A stretch of DNA of 64,000 bases from BJGV01 sp003230615 (GTDB lineage Bacteria > Pseudomonadota > Gammaproteobacteria > Burkholderiales > Nitrosomonadaceae), in NCBI GenBank assembly GCA_963663215.1, contig OY760140.1, positions 310,001-374,000 on the forward strand, in the 5' to 3' direction. The notes beneath the pieces were generated by a model. It was not told the DNA's origin, did no database searches, and was given only the letters and a program-made list of their open reading frames with translations. Position numbers and translations under genes: made by a program. Positions 9,579 through 19,297 of the stretch are shown here, piece after piece (position 1 is the first letter of the stretch; each line of letters begins with the position of its first letter).

Positions 9579-10640
9579 TTAGTGATATTTCCGGCTAAGA
9601 GAATGGACGGCTTCCACCAGGGCCAAAGCGTTTTCCGGTGGGGTAAATTGAGAAATACCGTGGCCAAGATTGAACACGTGACCACCACCGTTACCGTAAT
9701 CTACAAGAATTTTTTCCACTTCAATACTAATGACTTCCGGTGTTGCGAATAGCACTGCAGGATCAAGGTTACCTTGTAGCACTACCTTGTGGCCAATACG
9801 TTTGCGTGCCTCAGCAATATTTATAGTCCAATCGAGCCCTACTGCATCACAGCCACTGTCAGCAATTTTTTCTAGCCAGAGCCCGCCACCCTTAGTGAAA
9901 ATAATGCTGGGAATGTGCTCGCCATCGTGCTCACATTTTAGTCCTGCTAATATTTGGGTCATATAATGCAAGGAAAATTGCTGGTAGTCAGAATGTGACA
10001 GTACTCCACCCCAAGTATCAAAAATCATTACAGCTTGTGCGCCAGATTCGATCTGTGCATTTAGGTATGCAATTACAGACTGAGCATTAATGTTTAGGAT
10101 ATGGTGCAGCAGGTCTGGTTGTTGATAGAGCATTGTTTTGATTTGGCGAAAATCAGTGCCGCCACGACCTTCCACCATATAGCAGGCAAGTGTAAACGGG
10201 CTGCCAGAGAAACCAATCAACGGCACTTGGTTATCCAGGGTTTTACGAATTTGCGAAACCGTATCCATCACATAACGTAAGTGTACTGCAGGATCCGGTA
10301 TCGTTAGTGAGCGAATTTCACATTCTTCTTTCAAGGGACGCTCAAACTTGGGCCCCTCACCTTCAGTAAAATAAAGTCCCAATCCCATCGCATCGGGAAT
10401 AGTGAGAATATCGGAAAACAAAATTGCTGCATCCAGCGGGTAGCGTGCCAGAGGCTGCATGGTGACTTCAGTAGCAAAATCTGGATTCTTGCATAATGAA
10501 AGAAAATCACCGGCGCGGGCTCGCGTCTGGTTGTATTCTGGAAGATAGCGCCCAGCCTGGCGCATTAACCACACCGGTGTGTATTCGGTAGGCTGTCGCA
10601 GCAGAGCTTGCAGCAATGTATCATTTTTTAATTTTGTCAT
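9579..10640 (-). CDS. hemE: uroporphyrinogen decarboxylase
   Basis: Decarboxylates the four acetate arms of uroporphyrinogen III to give coproporphyrinogen III, a cytoplasmic haem-synthesis step. The 353 residues contain both family signatures: PVWLMRQAGRYLPEY (about residues 22-36), whose arginines bind substrate, and GFSGSPFTLACYMVEG (about 144-159). The catalytic aspartate is in FSDILTIPDAMG. It sits downstream of dgt on the same strand but 283 bases away. That gap has no evident gene, so hemE probably has its own promoter. hemB lies about 11 kb away in the same window. Confidence 0.96.
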   Translation of the reverse strand: MTKLKNDTLLQALLRQPTEYTPVWLMRQAGRYLPEYNQTRARAGDFLSLCKNPDFATEVTMQPLARYPLDAAILFSDILTIPDAMGLGLYFTEGEGPKFERPLKEECEIRSLTIPDPAVHLRYVMDTVSQIRKTLDNQVPLIGFSGSPFTLACYMVEGRGGTDFRQIKTMLYQQPDLLHHILNINAQSVIAYLNAQIESGAQAVMIFDTWGGVLSHSDYQQFSLHYMTQILAGLKCEHDGEHIPSIIFTKGGGLWLEKIADSGCDAVGLDWTINIAEARKRIGHKVVLQGNLDPAVLFATPEVISIEVEKILVDYGNGGGHVFNLGHGISQFTPPENALALVEAVHSLSRKYH

Positions 10641-10923
10641 TCGGAAGCAAACTGGGCTCTAGCCCATCAAATCACGGCAATCCAAAGGGGCATCCTTTGT
10701 GGTTAATGGTTTGTGTCACTCTGGAGTAGTGTGGTACAAATGAATCCTATCGGATACACTGATCCTTATATAGTGCTGATCTACGAAAGTGGAAATTTTA
10801 CCAGCGATTGACTTTTTCGTACACTGTTGATAGGAATACCTCAGTATGGCGATCAACATTTAGTGTTTTCAGCTTTGATATTAAGTTGCTCCATTTTTAA
10901 AGAATTACAAAAGTATTGATTTT

Positions 10924-12045
10924 TCAGTTTTCCTCAATCGTAAACAGTCTTCCGTATTCTCTAATTGCATAACGATCAGTCATCCCGGCAATATAGTCAG
11001 TTATTGCCTGGTGCTTGTTTTGGCGCGACTTTACTCGGTATTTTGGTGGGAGTAATCGGGTATCTTCACTGAATATATTGAATAGCATCTGTACAGTATG
11101 GTGTGCTTTGTTACTCATACGCGCTACTTGATAGTGCTGGTACAGATGGTTGCGCAGGAATTTTTTCAATTCCAGTTGTTCTTGCTTGATGTTTTCGCTA
11201 AAACTAATGAGGCAGGGCGCTGCTAGCACAGTGCGCAAACTATCTAGCTTGGCACTTGCGATATTGGTCATACTTTGTTTAGTTAAATCTGTTACCAAGG
11301 TGTTGATCATGCGTCGAACAGTTTCTTGAATCAACCTTCGTCCTAATATCTTGGGATACTGTTTTTTTGTCATTGCTAGATGACAGGAAAAAATACTAAC
11401 TTCTTCTAATTGTTCTTGCGTAATAAGGCCAGAGCGTAGGCCGTCATCTACATCGTGATTATTGTAGGCAATTTCATCAGCAAGATTAGAAAGTTGTGCT
11501 TCTAGAGATGGCCTCTGGTTTGCAAGAAAGCGCTCACCCACATCACCTAGTTTTTTGGCATTCTCCTTTGCACAATGTTTTAGTATACCTTCACGAGTTT
11601 CGAAACACAGGTTTAATCCATCAAAGGCACCATAGCGTTCTTCCAGTACATCTACCACACGTAGTGATTGGAGGTTGTGCTCAAAGCCACCATGGTTTTT
11701 CATGCATTCATTTAATGCATCCTGGCCAGCATGGCCAAATGGAGTATGACCTAGGTCATGTGCTAGTGCGATGGCCTCAACCAAGTCTTCGTTAAGACGA
11801 AGGTTGCGAGCAACTGAACGGGAGATTTGAGCCACTTCCAAACTATGTGTTAGGCGCGTACGAAATAAGTCTCCTTCATGGTTAACAAAAACCTGAGTTT
11901 TGTATTCAAGTCTACGGAATGCAGCAGAATGAATTATACGATCTCGGTCGCGCTGAAATTCGCTACGTCCTAGAGGAGATTTTTCCTTGATGCGGCGGCC
12001 GCGAGAGTTTTTTGATGATACCGCATAGGATGCTAAATCATACAT
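10924..12045 (-). CDS. dgt: deoxyguanosinetriphosphate triphosphohydrolase-like protein (HD domain)
   Basis: Hydrolyses dNTPs to deoxynucleosides and tripolyphosphate; this shorter class (373 residues) is often annotated dGTPase-like type 2. The metal-binding HD residues are His67 in RTRLTHSLE, His96-Asp97 in ALAHDLGHTPFGH, and a distal Asp in NLADEIAYNNHD. The ATG at 12045 overlaps the end of aroB by 8 bases, so the two are translationally linked within the aroK-aroB-dgt run, a common betaproteobacterial order. The exact nucleotide preference cannot be told from sequence. Confidence 0.9.
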   Translation of the reverse strand: MYDLASYAVSSKNSRGRRIKEKSPLGRSEFQRDRDRIIHSAAFRRLEYKTQVFVNHEGDLFRTRLTHSLEVAQISRSVARNLRLNEDLVEAIALAHDLGHTPFGHAGQDALNECMKNHGGFEHNLQSLRVVDVLEERYGAFDGLNLCFETREGILKHCAKENAKKLGDVGERFLANQRPSLEAQLSNLADEIAYNNHDVDDGLRSGLITQEQLEEVSIFSCHLAMTKKQYPKILGRRLIQETVRRMINTLVTDLTKQSMTNIASAKLDSLRTVLAAPCLISFSENIKQEQLELKKFLRNHLYQHYQVARMSNKAHHTVQMLFNIFSEDTRLLPPKYRVKSRQNKHQAITDYIAGMTDRYAIREYGRLFTIEEN

Positions 12046-13138
12046 TGACAGTACATTCTACAAGTGTTTCGGTTAGGATTGATATAGGTACATCAGAACA
12101 TACCGTAGCCTCACCAATGCGTTTAAGAAGCACGAAACGCATTTTTCCGTCTTCTACTTTCTTATCTCGTTCCATTAGGCGCAGGTATTTTTCGGAATCA
12201 AGATTAGGGATGACAACAGGAAGCCTAGCTTGCAAGTAGATTTTTCGAATACGTTCAACTTCAACATCCCCAATTAAATTCATGCGTTTCGATAATTTTG
12301 CTGCCAGCAGCGTACCTGCAGCCACAGCTTCACCATGTAACCATACGCCGTAGCCCATTGCATTTTCGATAGCGTGGCCGAAGGTATGGCCCAGATTGAG
12401 CAGTGCCCTTACGCCACGTTCACGTTCGTCGGCTGCTACAACCTCAACTTTATTCTTACAACTACGACGTATTGCTTCATCCAATACATCATGGTTTCTT
12501 GCTAAAAGCTTAGTCATGTTCTGCTCTAACCAGTCGAAAAATGCAGGATCGCGGATCAAGCCATACTTGATGATTTCGGCGATACCACTGTTAAATTCTC
12601 GTTCGGGTAAGGTATCAAGTGTTGCGCTATCTGCCAACATCATGCGTGGCTGATAAAAGGCGCCGATCATGTTTTTGCCGAGGGGGTGATTAATGCCGGT
12701 TTTGCCGCCTATCGAAGAGTCCACCTGGGACAGAAGCGTGGTCGGGATCTGGATTAACGGAACCCCACGCATATAAGTGGCAGCAGCAAATCCAGCAAGA
12801 TCACCAATGACCCCGCCCCCCAGTGCAACAATCGTAGTGCTGCGTTCACATTGGTTTGTTAGAAGAATATCGAAAATTTGGTTTAGTGTTTGCCAGTTTT
12901 TATATTCCTCACCGTCTGGCAGGATGATTGGGACAGAAACTATGCCATGACTTTCCAATGCTACTTGCAGCTCATCCATGTATAGGGGCGCTACTGTGGT
13001 GTTGGTAACTATGGCAACTCGTTTCTGCAACAGATGTGGAAGAATAAGGCTAGACTTGCTTAATATACCGCTACCAACATGTATCGGGTAACTACATTCG
13101 CTTAACTCGGGGGAAATTCCTACGGTAATGGTTTGCAT
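12038..13138 (-). CDS. aroB: 3-dehydroquinate synthase
   Basis: Second step of the shikimate pathway: converts DAHP to 3-dehydroquinate using NAD and a divalent metal. The NAD-binding GGGVIGDLAGFAA and the metal-ligand regions EIIKYGLIRD (Glu) and LNLGHTFGHAIE (His residues) are present. A TTG six codons upstream extends the open frame, but the ATG at 13138 gives the usual N-terminus (MQTITVGISPEL) and a normal 366-residue length. The gene follows aroK by 52 bases and overlaps dgt by 8. Confidence 0.95.
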   Translation of the reverse strand: MQTITVGISPELSECSYPIHVGSGILSKSSLILPHLLQKRVAIVTNTTVAPLYMDELQVALESHGIVSVPIILPDGEEYKNWQTLNQIFDILLTNQCERSTTIVALGGGVIGDLAGFAAATYMRGVPLIQIPTTLLSQVDSSIGGKTGINHPLGKNMIGAFYQPRMMLADSATLDTLPEREFNSGIAEIIKYGLIRDPAFFDWLEQNMTKLLARNHDVLDEAIRRSCKNKVEVVAADERERGVRALLNLGHTFGHAIENAMGYGVWLHGEAVAAGTLLAAKLSKRMNLIGDVEVERIRKIYLQARLPVVIPNLDSEKYLRLMERDKKVEDGKMRFVLLKRIGEATVCSDVPISILTETLVECTVNV

Positions 13139-13190
13139 GTTTTTTATTGGTATCAAGGGTCTACTAAATTAAAATCACTTACTTAATCAG

Positions 13191-13796
13191 CTACAACGTT
13201 TTCGTTTTAGTCTGATCGATTCTTAAAGCAGGGTAAGCGAGTTGTTGTGCGATTAATTTTACCATTTGACGGATACTTTGTTTCCCACTTTCAACAATGA
13301 CATGCGCTGTTTCACGGTAGATAGGATCACGTTGATCATAAAGCTCTGCCAGTTTTGCTTGTAGATCTAAGGTTTGAAGTATTGGCCGGCTCTTGTCATG
13401 TCGCGTCCGATTCCATAAATCATCAACTGTTGCTCGTAGATATACAATAGTGCCGTTTTGTTTTAGAAGCTCACGATTTTCCTTGTTTAGTATCACACCT
13501 CCTCCTGTTGCAAGCACTATATTATTAATTTTTAACAGCTTCCGCAGCATCTCTGCTTCACGTTTTCGAAAACCGGCTTCACCTTCTATTTCAAAAATTA
13601 CGGATATTTTGACTCCGGTATGTTTCTGGATTTCGTGATCCGAATCGATAAACGTTTTGTTTAAATAACTAGCAAGGGATTTTCCGACAGTGGTTTTGCC
13701 TGCACCCATCATACCCACCAAAAGAATGTTACTGTCTACTTTTTCCATAGTATGGTTTATTTTTTCCATTGTTATCTTTGGTTTGGCTGATTCCAT
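13191..13796 (-). CDS. aroK: shikimate kinase
   Basis: Phosphorylates shikimate at the 3-OH with ATP. The 201-residue protein has the P-loop GMMGAGKT at residues 28-35, the shikimate-binding DSDHEI motif, and the glycine-rich LATGGGVIL with RHDKSRPIL as the lid region. The N-terminus is about 18 residues longer than the minimal enzyme, and later ATGs at codons 10 and 17 could also serve as starts. It is the first gene of the aroK-aroB-dgt set and is separated from pilQ by a hairpin that looks like a terminator. Confidence 0.95.
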   Translation of the reverse strand: MESAKPKITMEKINHTMEKVDSNILLVGMMGAGKTTVGKSLASYLNKTFIDSDHEIQKHTGVKISVIFEIEGEAGFRKREAEMLRKLLKINNIVLATGGGVILNKENRELLKQNGTIVYLRATVDDLWNRTRHDKSRPILQTLDLQAKLAELYDQRDPIYRETAHVIVESGKQSIRQMVKLIAQQLAYPALRIDQTKTKTL

Positions 13797-13835
13797 TTAG
13801 ACAATTGTAGCGGAAAAAATACAAACCGCGTAGAC

Positions 13836-13869
13836 ACAAATAAGCCGCATCAGATTAACCCGATGCGGC
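13836..13869 (-). terminator. hairpin between pilQ and aroK, probable terminator or attenuator
   Basis: A perfect 8-bp inverted repeat (GCCGCATC at 13844-13851, GATGCGGC at 13862-13869) encloses a 10-base loop. Read on the minus strand, the stem is followed by TTATTTGTG, a short T-rich tail. It is placed to end or weaken transcription from the pil operon before aroK. The U-tract is poor, so attenuation is as likely as full termination. Confidence 0.5.
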
Positions 13870-13934
13870 CATTACCTGCAGTGTAGATAGTTCTTCGTAC
13901 TTATTTATCTTCGCATGAGAAAAACTTTCTATAA

Positions 13935-16076
13935 TTAGCGCAGATTGAGGCTTTCTTTTAATATTCGTGGGGTAATGAAAACCATTAGTTCTGTCTTGTC
14001 GTCCTGTTTAGAAGTATTTCTGAATAACACCCCTAGAAGCGGAATATCACCCAGTAGCGGAACTTTATTTACAGTCTTTAATTGAGTTCGACCGAAAATG
14101 CCACCGATAACTACGGTGCCGCCATTTTCCACTAAAACTTGCGTGCTAACCCGCTTGGTATTGATCGCAGGCCCAGCAGCTGTCTGCTGCCCGACGGTGT
14201 CCTGACTGACGTTCAAGTCCATAATGATATTGTCATCAGGTGTAATCTGTGGAGTAACCTTGAGACTGAGAACTGCTTTCTTGAAAGAGATGCTAGTAGC
14301 ACCACTGCTAGTTGCTTGCTGGAAGGGTATTTCAGTACCCTGCTCAATAGTAGCTTCGACTTGGTCAGCAGTCACTACGCGAGGGCTGGAAATAATTCGA
14401 CCCTTGCTGTCGGCTTCCAGTGCAGATAGTTCCAGGTTGATCAGGGCACCATTACCGATTTTAATTAAACTGAGACCAAGTGCTGCAGGGCCACCTAGCA
14501 CACCTGCAAGACCGGCAGCAGGTAGATTGACGTTAAGAGGAGGAACAATACTGGGGGCTGTGCCACCTGCTAGATAGGCGGAACCTTCGGTACCAGCAAT
14601 GGCGCCACTAATTCCTAGGTTACGACTACCGATTCCTTCTACGTTCTTGACGCCAAAGCGTGCACCTAGATTTCGGCTAAATAGGTCAGTCGCTTCCACA
14701 ATGCGAGCTTCTATCATTACCTGTCTAACGGAAACATCTATTTGCTCAAGTAGTTTGCGTATTTCTTCTAATTGAGTAGGGGTATCTCTTACAAATAAGG
14801 TATTAGTACGAGCATCTATGGCTACACTGCCACGCTTGGTCAACATTTTCTGATTTGTGTCACCCAATAGCGCCTTCATTGCATCGGCCTTCTGGTAGTT
14901 CATTTGAAAGCTTTCAGTATAGAGCGGCTCTATGTTAGAAATTTGTTGGAGAGATTCTAGTTCAAGTTTTTCCTTAGCTGCAATTTCATCGCGCGGCGCA
15001 ATCATAATCACGTTTCCGACCTGACGCTTACCTAGTCCTTTGGCCTGGAGCATGATGTCCAGCGCTTGATCCCAGGGGACATCTTTTAAGCGCAGAGTGA
15101 GATTGCCAGTGACCGTATCGCTGGTAATGATATTGAGCCCAGTAAAATCAGCAATTACCTGTAGTACCGCACGAACTTGTACGTTCTGAAAATTAAGAGA
15201 AAGTTTTTCACCAACATAGCCACTTTGGCTGGGTCTGCTCTTTGTGGGATTATTAGGGTCTTCTGCCAAAGCTCGGACATCCACGACAAATGTCGTATCT
15301 GCTTGGTACGCTGAGTGTTACCATAGTCCAGTAGACTCAATTACTATGCGTACATTTTCTCCATGAGACGAGGTTTCGACGGTTTGTACTGGCGTGGCAA
15401 AATCTACCACATTTAACCGTCGTTCCAGGTTAGGTGGCAAAGTTGCATTAAGAAATTCGACAATTACATTTTTGCCCTGCTTACGAATATCAATTCCCGC
15501 ACCCGGACCCGACAAATCAACTTGTATCCGGCCTTCTCCACCAGCACCACGGTGAAATTCCACATCACGTAAACTGAGTTTTTGCTCGTTAGGTTTCTTT
15601 TCAGCAAAAAGTGCAATTGTACCAGATGATGTATTTTCGGACGCCGCATCCCAAAGGGTGATTAAAAGAGTTTTATCTTCAATTTTTGTATCATATGCAA
15701 GTGGCTTGGAAAGGTTCATCACCAAACGAGTCCGATTCCCAGACTGTACGATGTTAATACTGCGTAGCCCCCTTTCGCCCATGCTCTGTGTTTTTTTACC
15801 GAGTGCGTTAGAAGTATCAGGAAAATCAAAATAAATCCGAGCTGGGTCGTTTAAGGAGATACCTGCAGGGGGATTGGTAAGAGGTTGGTTCATCGATACC
15901 TTAATTACCAGGAGATTGCTCGAAGAGGTAGAAGCGCTGATATTTTCGATGCTAAATTGAGTATCCTTGGTAGTGGGTACTGTGTCCGGAGCGGCAGCGA
16001 ATGTGGGTAAGACTACAGCAAATAATAGGCTGTATCCAAGCCAAGCATGAGGGTTTATAAGATTTGGCAGGTTCAT
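13935..16076 (-). pseudogene. pilQ: type IV pilus secretin PilQ, interrupted by an in-frame TAA
   Basis: PilQ forms the outer-membrane channel for type IV pili. The N-terminal part (16076-15318, 252 residues) has a signal peptide ending near PTFAAA and AMIN-type peptidoglycan-binding domains. The C-terminal part (from about 15317 down to 13935) has the STN/secretin N domains (LSLNFQNVQVRAVLQ, VTGNLTLRLKDVPWDQ) and the complete secretin domain. Both parts are in the same frame; the only break is TAA at 15320-15318, between TGLW and HSAYQADTTFVVDV, where homologues read W-E/D-Y-x-AYQ-x-D. One base change from GAA would create it. Without the stop the protein is 713 residues, a normal PilQ. The C-terminal part could restart at a GTG (15284) but would lack a signal peptide. 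Loss of pilus function, a sequencing error or rare read-through are all possible. Confidence 0.85.
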
Positions 16077-16081
16077 TTATT

Positions 16082-16600
16082 CTACTCCTGATCTTCAAGC
16101 ATTAAAGTGCTGATACGTTCAGCCCAATCACCAGTACTGTCCTGTACGATTTCTTTTAAATTTACTTCTGATTCCGAGATGTCGGAGATTAAACCAAAAT
16201 TCTGTCCTAGGTAGCCTCCTGTTTTAACTCTATGCAGGGTACTATCAGGGGCCATAATAAGCGCGTAGGATTTTTCGTTTTGCTCTAGAGAGCCGACCAT
16301 TTTCAAACTTTCTAAAGGAAACTTTTCCAAGACTTCTTTGCGACGTTGTAGATCAGGCTGAAGCCCACCACCTTCACCTTCTGTCAGTTTGTTCTTACGG
16401 GGTTTGAAGGGATTAGGAATTTCAAATGCACTATAGGGAAAGTGTGAGTAGGGCTGGACCTCGGGTACGGGAATTATCTTCCCACGTAAGCCCTTTCCTG
16501 AGTCTTTGACAAATGCTTCCAGATCACTATGTGTTTCAATGCCACAGGCTGATAGAGTTAAAGGAAGCATAAATATCAGTAGACGGGTCCACTTCATCAT
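16082..16600 (-). CDS. pilP: type IV pilus inner-membrane alignment lipoprotein PilP
   Basis: PilP links the PilMNO inner-membrane complex to the PilQ secretin. The 172-residue protein has a lipoprotein signal with lipobox LSAC (Cys19), a proline-rich flexible linker around residues 43-75, and a C-terminal beta domain (ESLKMVGSLEQNEKSYALI, then LHRVKTGGYLGQNFG) typical of PilP HR domains. The ATG overlaps the pilO stop by 4 bases (ATGA), and the gene ends 5 bases before pilQ starts, so the five pil genes form one operon. Confidence 0.92.
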   Translation of the reverse strand: MMKWTRLLIFMLPLTLSACGIETHSDLEAFVKDSGKGLRGKIIPVPEVQPYSHFPYSAFEIPNPFKPRKNKLTEGEGGGLQPDLQRRKEVLEKFPLESLKMVGSLEQNEKSYALIMAPDSTLHRVKTGGYLGQNFGLISDISESEVNLKEIVQDSTGDWAERISTLMLEDQE

Positions 16601-17211
16601 TTACCCCCCTTCTTTTGTTTTGCGGTTTCCTCTTCATCCAAGTAGCGGAATGTTTTTGCTGTAGCGTTCATTACTAGTTTCCCCTTAGTATCGGGAGCAA
16701 TGCTTATATTGTTAAGGGTTACAATTCGAGGCAGTTGCGAGATGTCGCTGGCAAATGCACCGATGTCATGGTAATTCCCGGTGACGCGAATAGTGATTGG
16801 CAGTTCGGCATAGAACTCGGAAATGATCTCGCTGGCCGCAGGTTTGAATAATTCAAACTGCAGCCCACGTCCCAATCCGGCATGGTTAATATCTATCAAA
16901 AGTGCATCCATTTCAGACTTGTGCGGCAACTGCTTCAAAAGTGCACCAAGAGATAGTTCAATATCCTTTAATTGCTGTCGTAAGATATCCAGATTAATTG
17001 CATCTTTCTTTTTTACCAGATAGGTCTCTTTAAGTGTTACTTCCTTTGCCTTGGCTTGTTCCAGAGATCCCCATTGTTCTTGCCAATCTAAGAAATAGCC
17101 AGCAGTTACAATTGCCGCAAGTAAAATAGTAAGTGAGCCTGCCTTTATAATTAAAGGCCAGCTTCCTGGATCCTTGGTGTTAAGTTGGTTTATCTCTTCT
17201 ATTAAGTTCAT
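16597..17211 (-). CDS. pilO: type IV pilus inner-membrane protein PilO
   Basis: Bitopic inner-membrane protein that dimerises with PilN and contacts PilP. A single transmembrane helix lies at about residues 22-42 (AGSLTILLAAIVTAGYFLDW), followed by a periplasmic coiled coil (about 45-105) and a ferredoxin-like C-terminal domain. The length of 204 residues is usual. It starts 23 bases after pilN and overlaps pilP by 4 bases. It appears intact even though the pilQ frame downstream is interrupted. Confidence 0.92.
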   Translation of the reverse strand: MNLIEEINQLNTKDPGSWPLIIKAGSLTILLAAIVTAGYFLDWQEQWGSLEQAKAKEVTLKETYLVKKKDAINLDILRQQLKDIELSLGALLKQLPHKSEMDALLIDINHAGLGRGLQFELFKPAASEIISEFYAELPITIRVTGNYHDIGAFASDISQLPRIVTLNNISIAPDTKGKLVMNATAKTFRYLDEEETAKQKKGGK

Positions 17212-17234
17212 GGCGATTTAAATATTTAACCCTT

Positions 17235-17825
17235 CTAGAGCTTTGCTATATCCTGAGTAGAGTTTCCGTCAGCAGCACTCTGGGGCGAGCGAACAAGAGT
17301 TACATTAAGACTAAACGCATTAAGGCGAGCGTTATTCACTTTAGATGCCTTGATTTCAACTAATGATGGTAATCCTAACCAAGGAGACGATTCCAATTTG
17401 CGCATCAAAGTTGACACTCGTGCATTTGACTGGGCATATCCGGTCAGATTGATAGTCTGATTGGTTTGCTTAATGCTTCGAAGGTAAACACCATCAGGAA
17501 GTAATCTCACTAGTTGATCAAGCAGATGTACCACATCAGACCGATTATCTTGCAAGGTCTCAACTACTTTCTTACGTGCAAGTAGTGCTTGGGTTTGCGC
17601 TCTTATTTGCTTAATTTCATCAATTTGTTTGTCGAGGATTGCGATCTGATTTTTCATATAATCATTGCGACTTTCCTGGTGCTCGATTTGTCCGGTAATC
17701 ATGATATGGACCATCCCTACAGTTAGGAGCCCGAGAAAAAATGTTATCCCAGCCAGGACGGAAAATTGTTGTTGCCGTGCTTTGCGCTTGAGTTCGCGAT
17801 GAGGGAGTAGATTAAGACGTATCAT
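17235..17825 (-). CDS. pilN: type IV pilus inner-membrane protein PilN
   Basis: The N-terminal cytoplasmic peptide MIRLNLLPHRELKRK carries the conserved NLLP segment that docks into PilM. It is followed by one membrane helix (about residues 24-46), a coiled coil and a fimbrial-assembly domain (PF05137 type). The 196-residue length is normal. The start codon overlaps the pilM stop by 4 bases. It is the second gene of the pilMNOPQ operon. Confidence 0.92.
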   Translation of the reverse strand: MIRLNLLPHRELKRKARQQQFSVLAGITFFLGLLTVGMVHIMITGQIEHQESRNDYMKNQIAILDKQIDEIKQIRAQTQALLARKKVVETLQDNRSDVVHLLDQLVRLLPDGVYLRSIKQTNQTINLTGYAQSNARVSTLMRKLESSPWLGLPSLVEIKASKVNNARLNAFSLNVTLVRSPQSAADGNSTQDIAKL

Positions 17826-18925
17826 GATGGATCAAAGGATCTCATAGCTAGACCGCAAGCTATCAGAAGCGAGGGAGCATCTGCACCTAGTAGCTTCGGT
17901 CTTACGCGATTAGATAGAGCCATATCAGCGAATGGATTAACAATTAATGTACGCACCTGAGCGCGAGCTGCAACAATTTCATCTAGCCCAGGGATGGCAG
18001 CGCAACCGCCCGCCAGAAAAATATAGTTGACCTCAGTATATTTAGTCGAAGAGAAGAAAAATTGTATCGCGCGAGCCACTTCTAATGCTAAGTTTTCGCA
18101 AAATGGATTTAGTATATCTGCCTTATAGTTGTCCGGGAGTTCTTCATTCCGCCTGGCAGTTTCTGCTTCTTCCGGAGAAAGGCTAAAGCATCGTTGAATC
18201 TCTTGAGAGAGTTGATTTCCACCAGACGGTTGATCTCGCATATAGACTGATTGTCCATTGAGTAGCACATTAATGCTCATGGCTGTGCTGCCAATATCCA
18301 CAACTGCAATAATCTGATCCTTACCACCATTGGGGAGTTGACGTTCAATTAGCTCAAAAGCAGTTTGTGCAGCATACGGCTCAACATCCATAACTACGGT
18401 TTTCAGACCAGCGGTCAGTGCTGCAGCTATGCGATCCTCTACTTTTTCCTTATGAGAGGCTGCGATCAGTACTTCAACCTCATCTGGATTATTCGGTGCA
18501 GGCCCAATCAATTGGAAATCGAGATTTACCTCGTCCAGAGCAAAGGGAATATATTGGTTGGCCTCAGTTTCAACCTGGAAAGCTAGGTCATCTTCACGTT
18601 GTCCTGCTGGAACAATGATTTTCTTAGTGATCACTGCCGCAGCAGGCAATGCCATAGCAACATTTTTGAGTCGTGTTCCCATTTTCTTCCAGCCACGTTC
18701 TAGGCTCTCCCCTATCGCTTCTAAATTCACTATATTGCCATCAAGCATAGCGTCCTTAGGTATGGGCTCTACAGCATAACGTTCAACACGGTATCCGTTA
18801 TCGTCTTTTCCAGACGCTGAGAGCTCAACCATTTTCACAGATGATGGACTGATATCCACACCTATTAATTGTGGTGACTTCATCTGAAGGAAATCCAGGT
18901 TTAAATTGATTTTTTTATTGAACAT
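17822..18925 (-). CDS. pilM: type IV pilus assembly protein PilM (actin-like ATPase)
   Basis: Cytoplasmic FtsA/actin-like protein that binds the PilN N-terminus and forms a ring below the pilus machine. The 367 residues show the actin-fold phosphate motifs: IGVDISPSSVKMVEL (about 20-34), AVVDIGSTAMSINVL, and the adenosine motif FLAGGCAAIPGLDEI. It is the first gene of the pil operon, and its promoter should lie in the 372-base divergent gap toward mrcA. Confidence 0.94.
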   Translation of the reverse strand: MFNKKINLNLDFLQMKSPQLIGVDISPSSVKMVELSASGKDDNGYRVERYAVEPIPKDAMLDGNIVNLEAIGESLERGWKKMGTRLKNVAMALPAAAVITKKIIVPAGQREDDLAFQVETEANQYIPFALDEVNLDFQLIGPAPNNPDEVEVLIAASHKEKVEDRIAAALTAGLKTVVMDVEPYAAQTAFELIERQLPNGGKDQIIAVVDIGSTAMSINVLLNGQSVYMRDQPSGGNQLSQEIQRCFSLSPEEAETARRNEELPDNYKADILNPFCENLALEVARAIQFFFSSTKYTEVNYIFLAGGCAAIPGLDEIVAARAQVRTLIVNPFADMALSNRVRPKLLGADAPSLLIACGLAMRSFDPS

Positions 18926-19297
18926 GGGGGAACTATCGGCAATATATATAAAAAAAATAGGTTAAAAGGTTTCAAGAATTACAAGTACATGCAAAAAATA
19001 ATTTTGTTAGTATATTTCTCTTATAATCACAGGTGTTTATTGTGGCAGGACCTAAGGGCGGTCATTCTTAGAATGAAAGAGGTATATACCCCATAAATTG
19101 TAAAATTCATTAAAATTTACATGCCAAAGACCGCTGTACATCAATGAACGTTAGTGGTTATATAAGGTCACTACATCTTTTACGGTACTTTCTGTGGCAA
19201 TATTTAGGGTTGCGATACTTGCTGGTAGAGAGTATCTATTTAAATGATTTAAATACAAGATGTTAATTCAGATTTCACACTTCAAAATTTATTTTAC
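18926..19297. other. divergent intergenic region, pilM / mrcA
   Basis: 372 bases with no open frame worth calling. It is AT-rich and must hold the promoters for pilM (leftward) and mrcA (rightward). I see no clean sigma-70 pair and no sigma-54 element with correct spacing. An imperfect palindromic stretch, CCTAAGGGCGGTCATTCTTAG, is near 19050-19070. This pilM-mrcA divergence is widely conserved in proteobacteria. Confidence 0.4.

Noticed and set aside
19193..19217. TGGCA...TTGC upstream of mrcA resembling a sigma-54 promoter
   Set aside because: The GG and GC dinucleotides are 14 bases apart, not the required 10.
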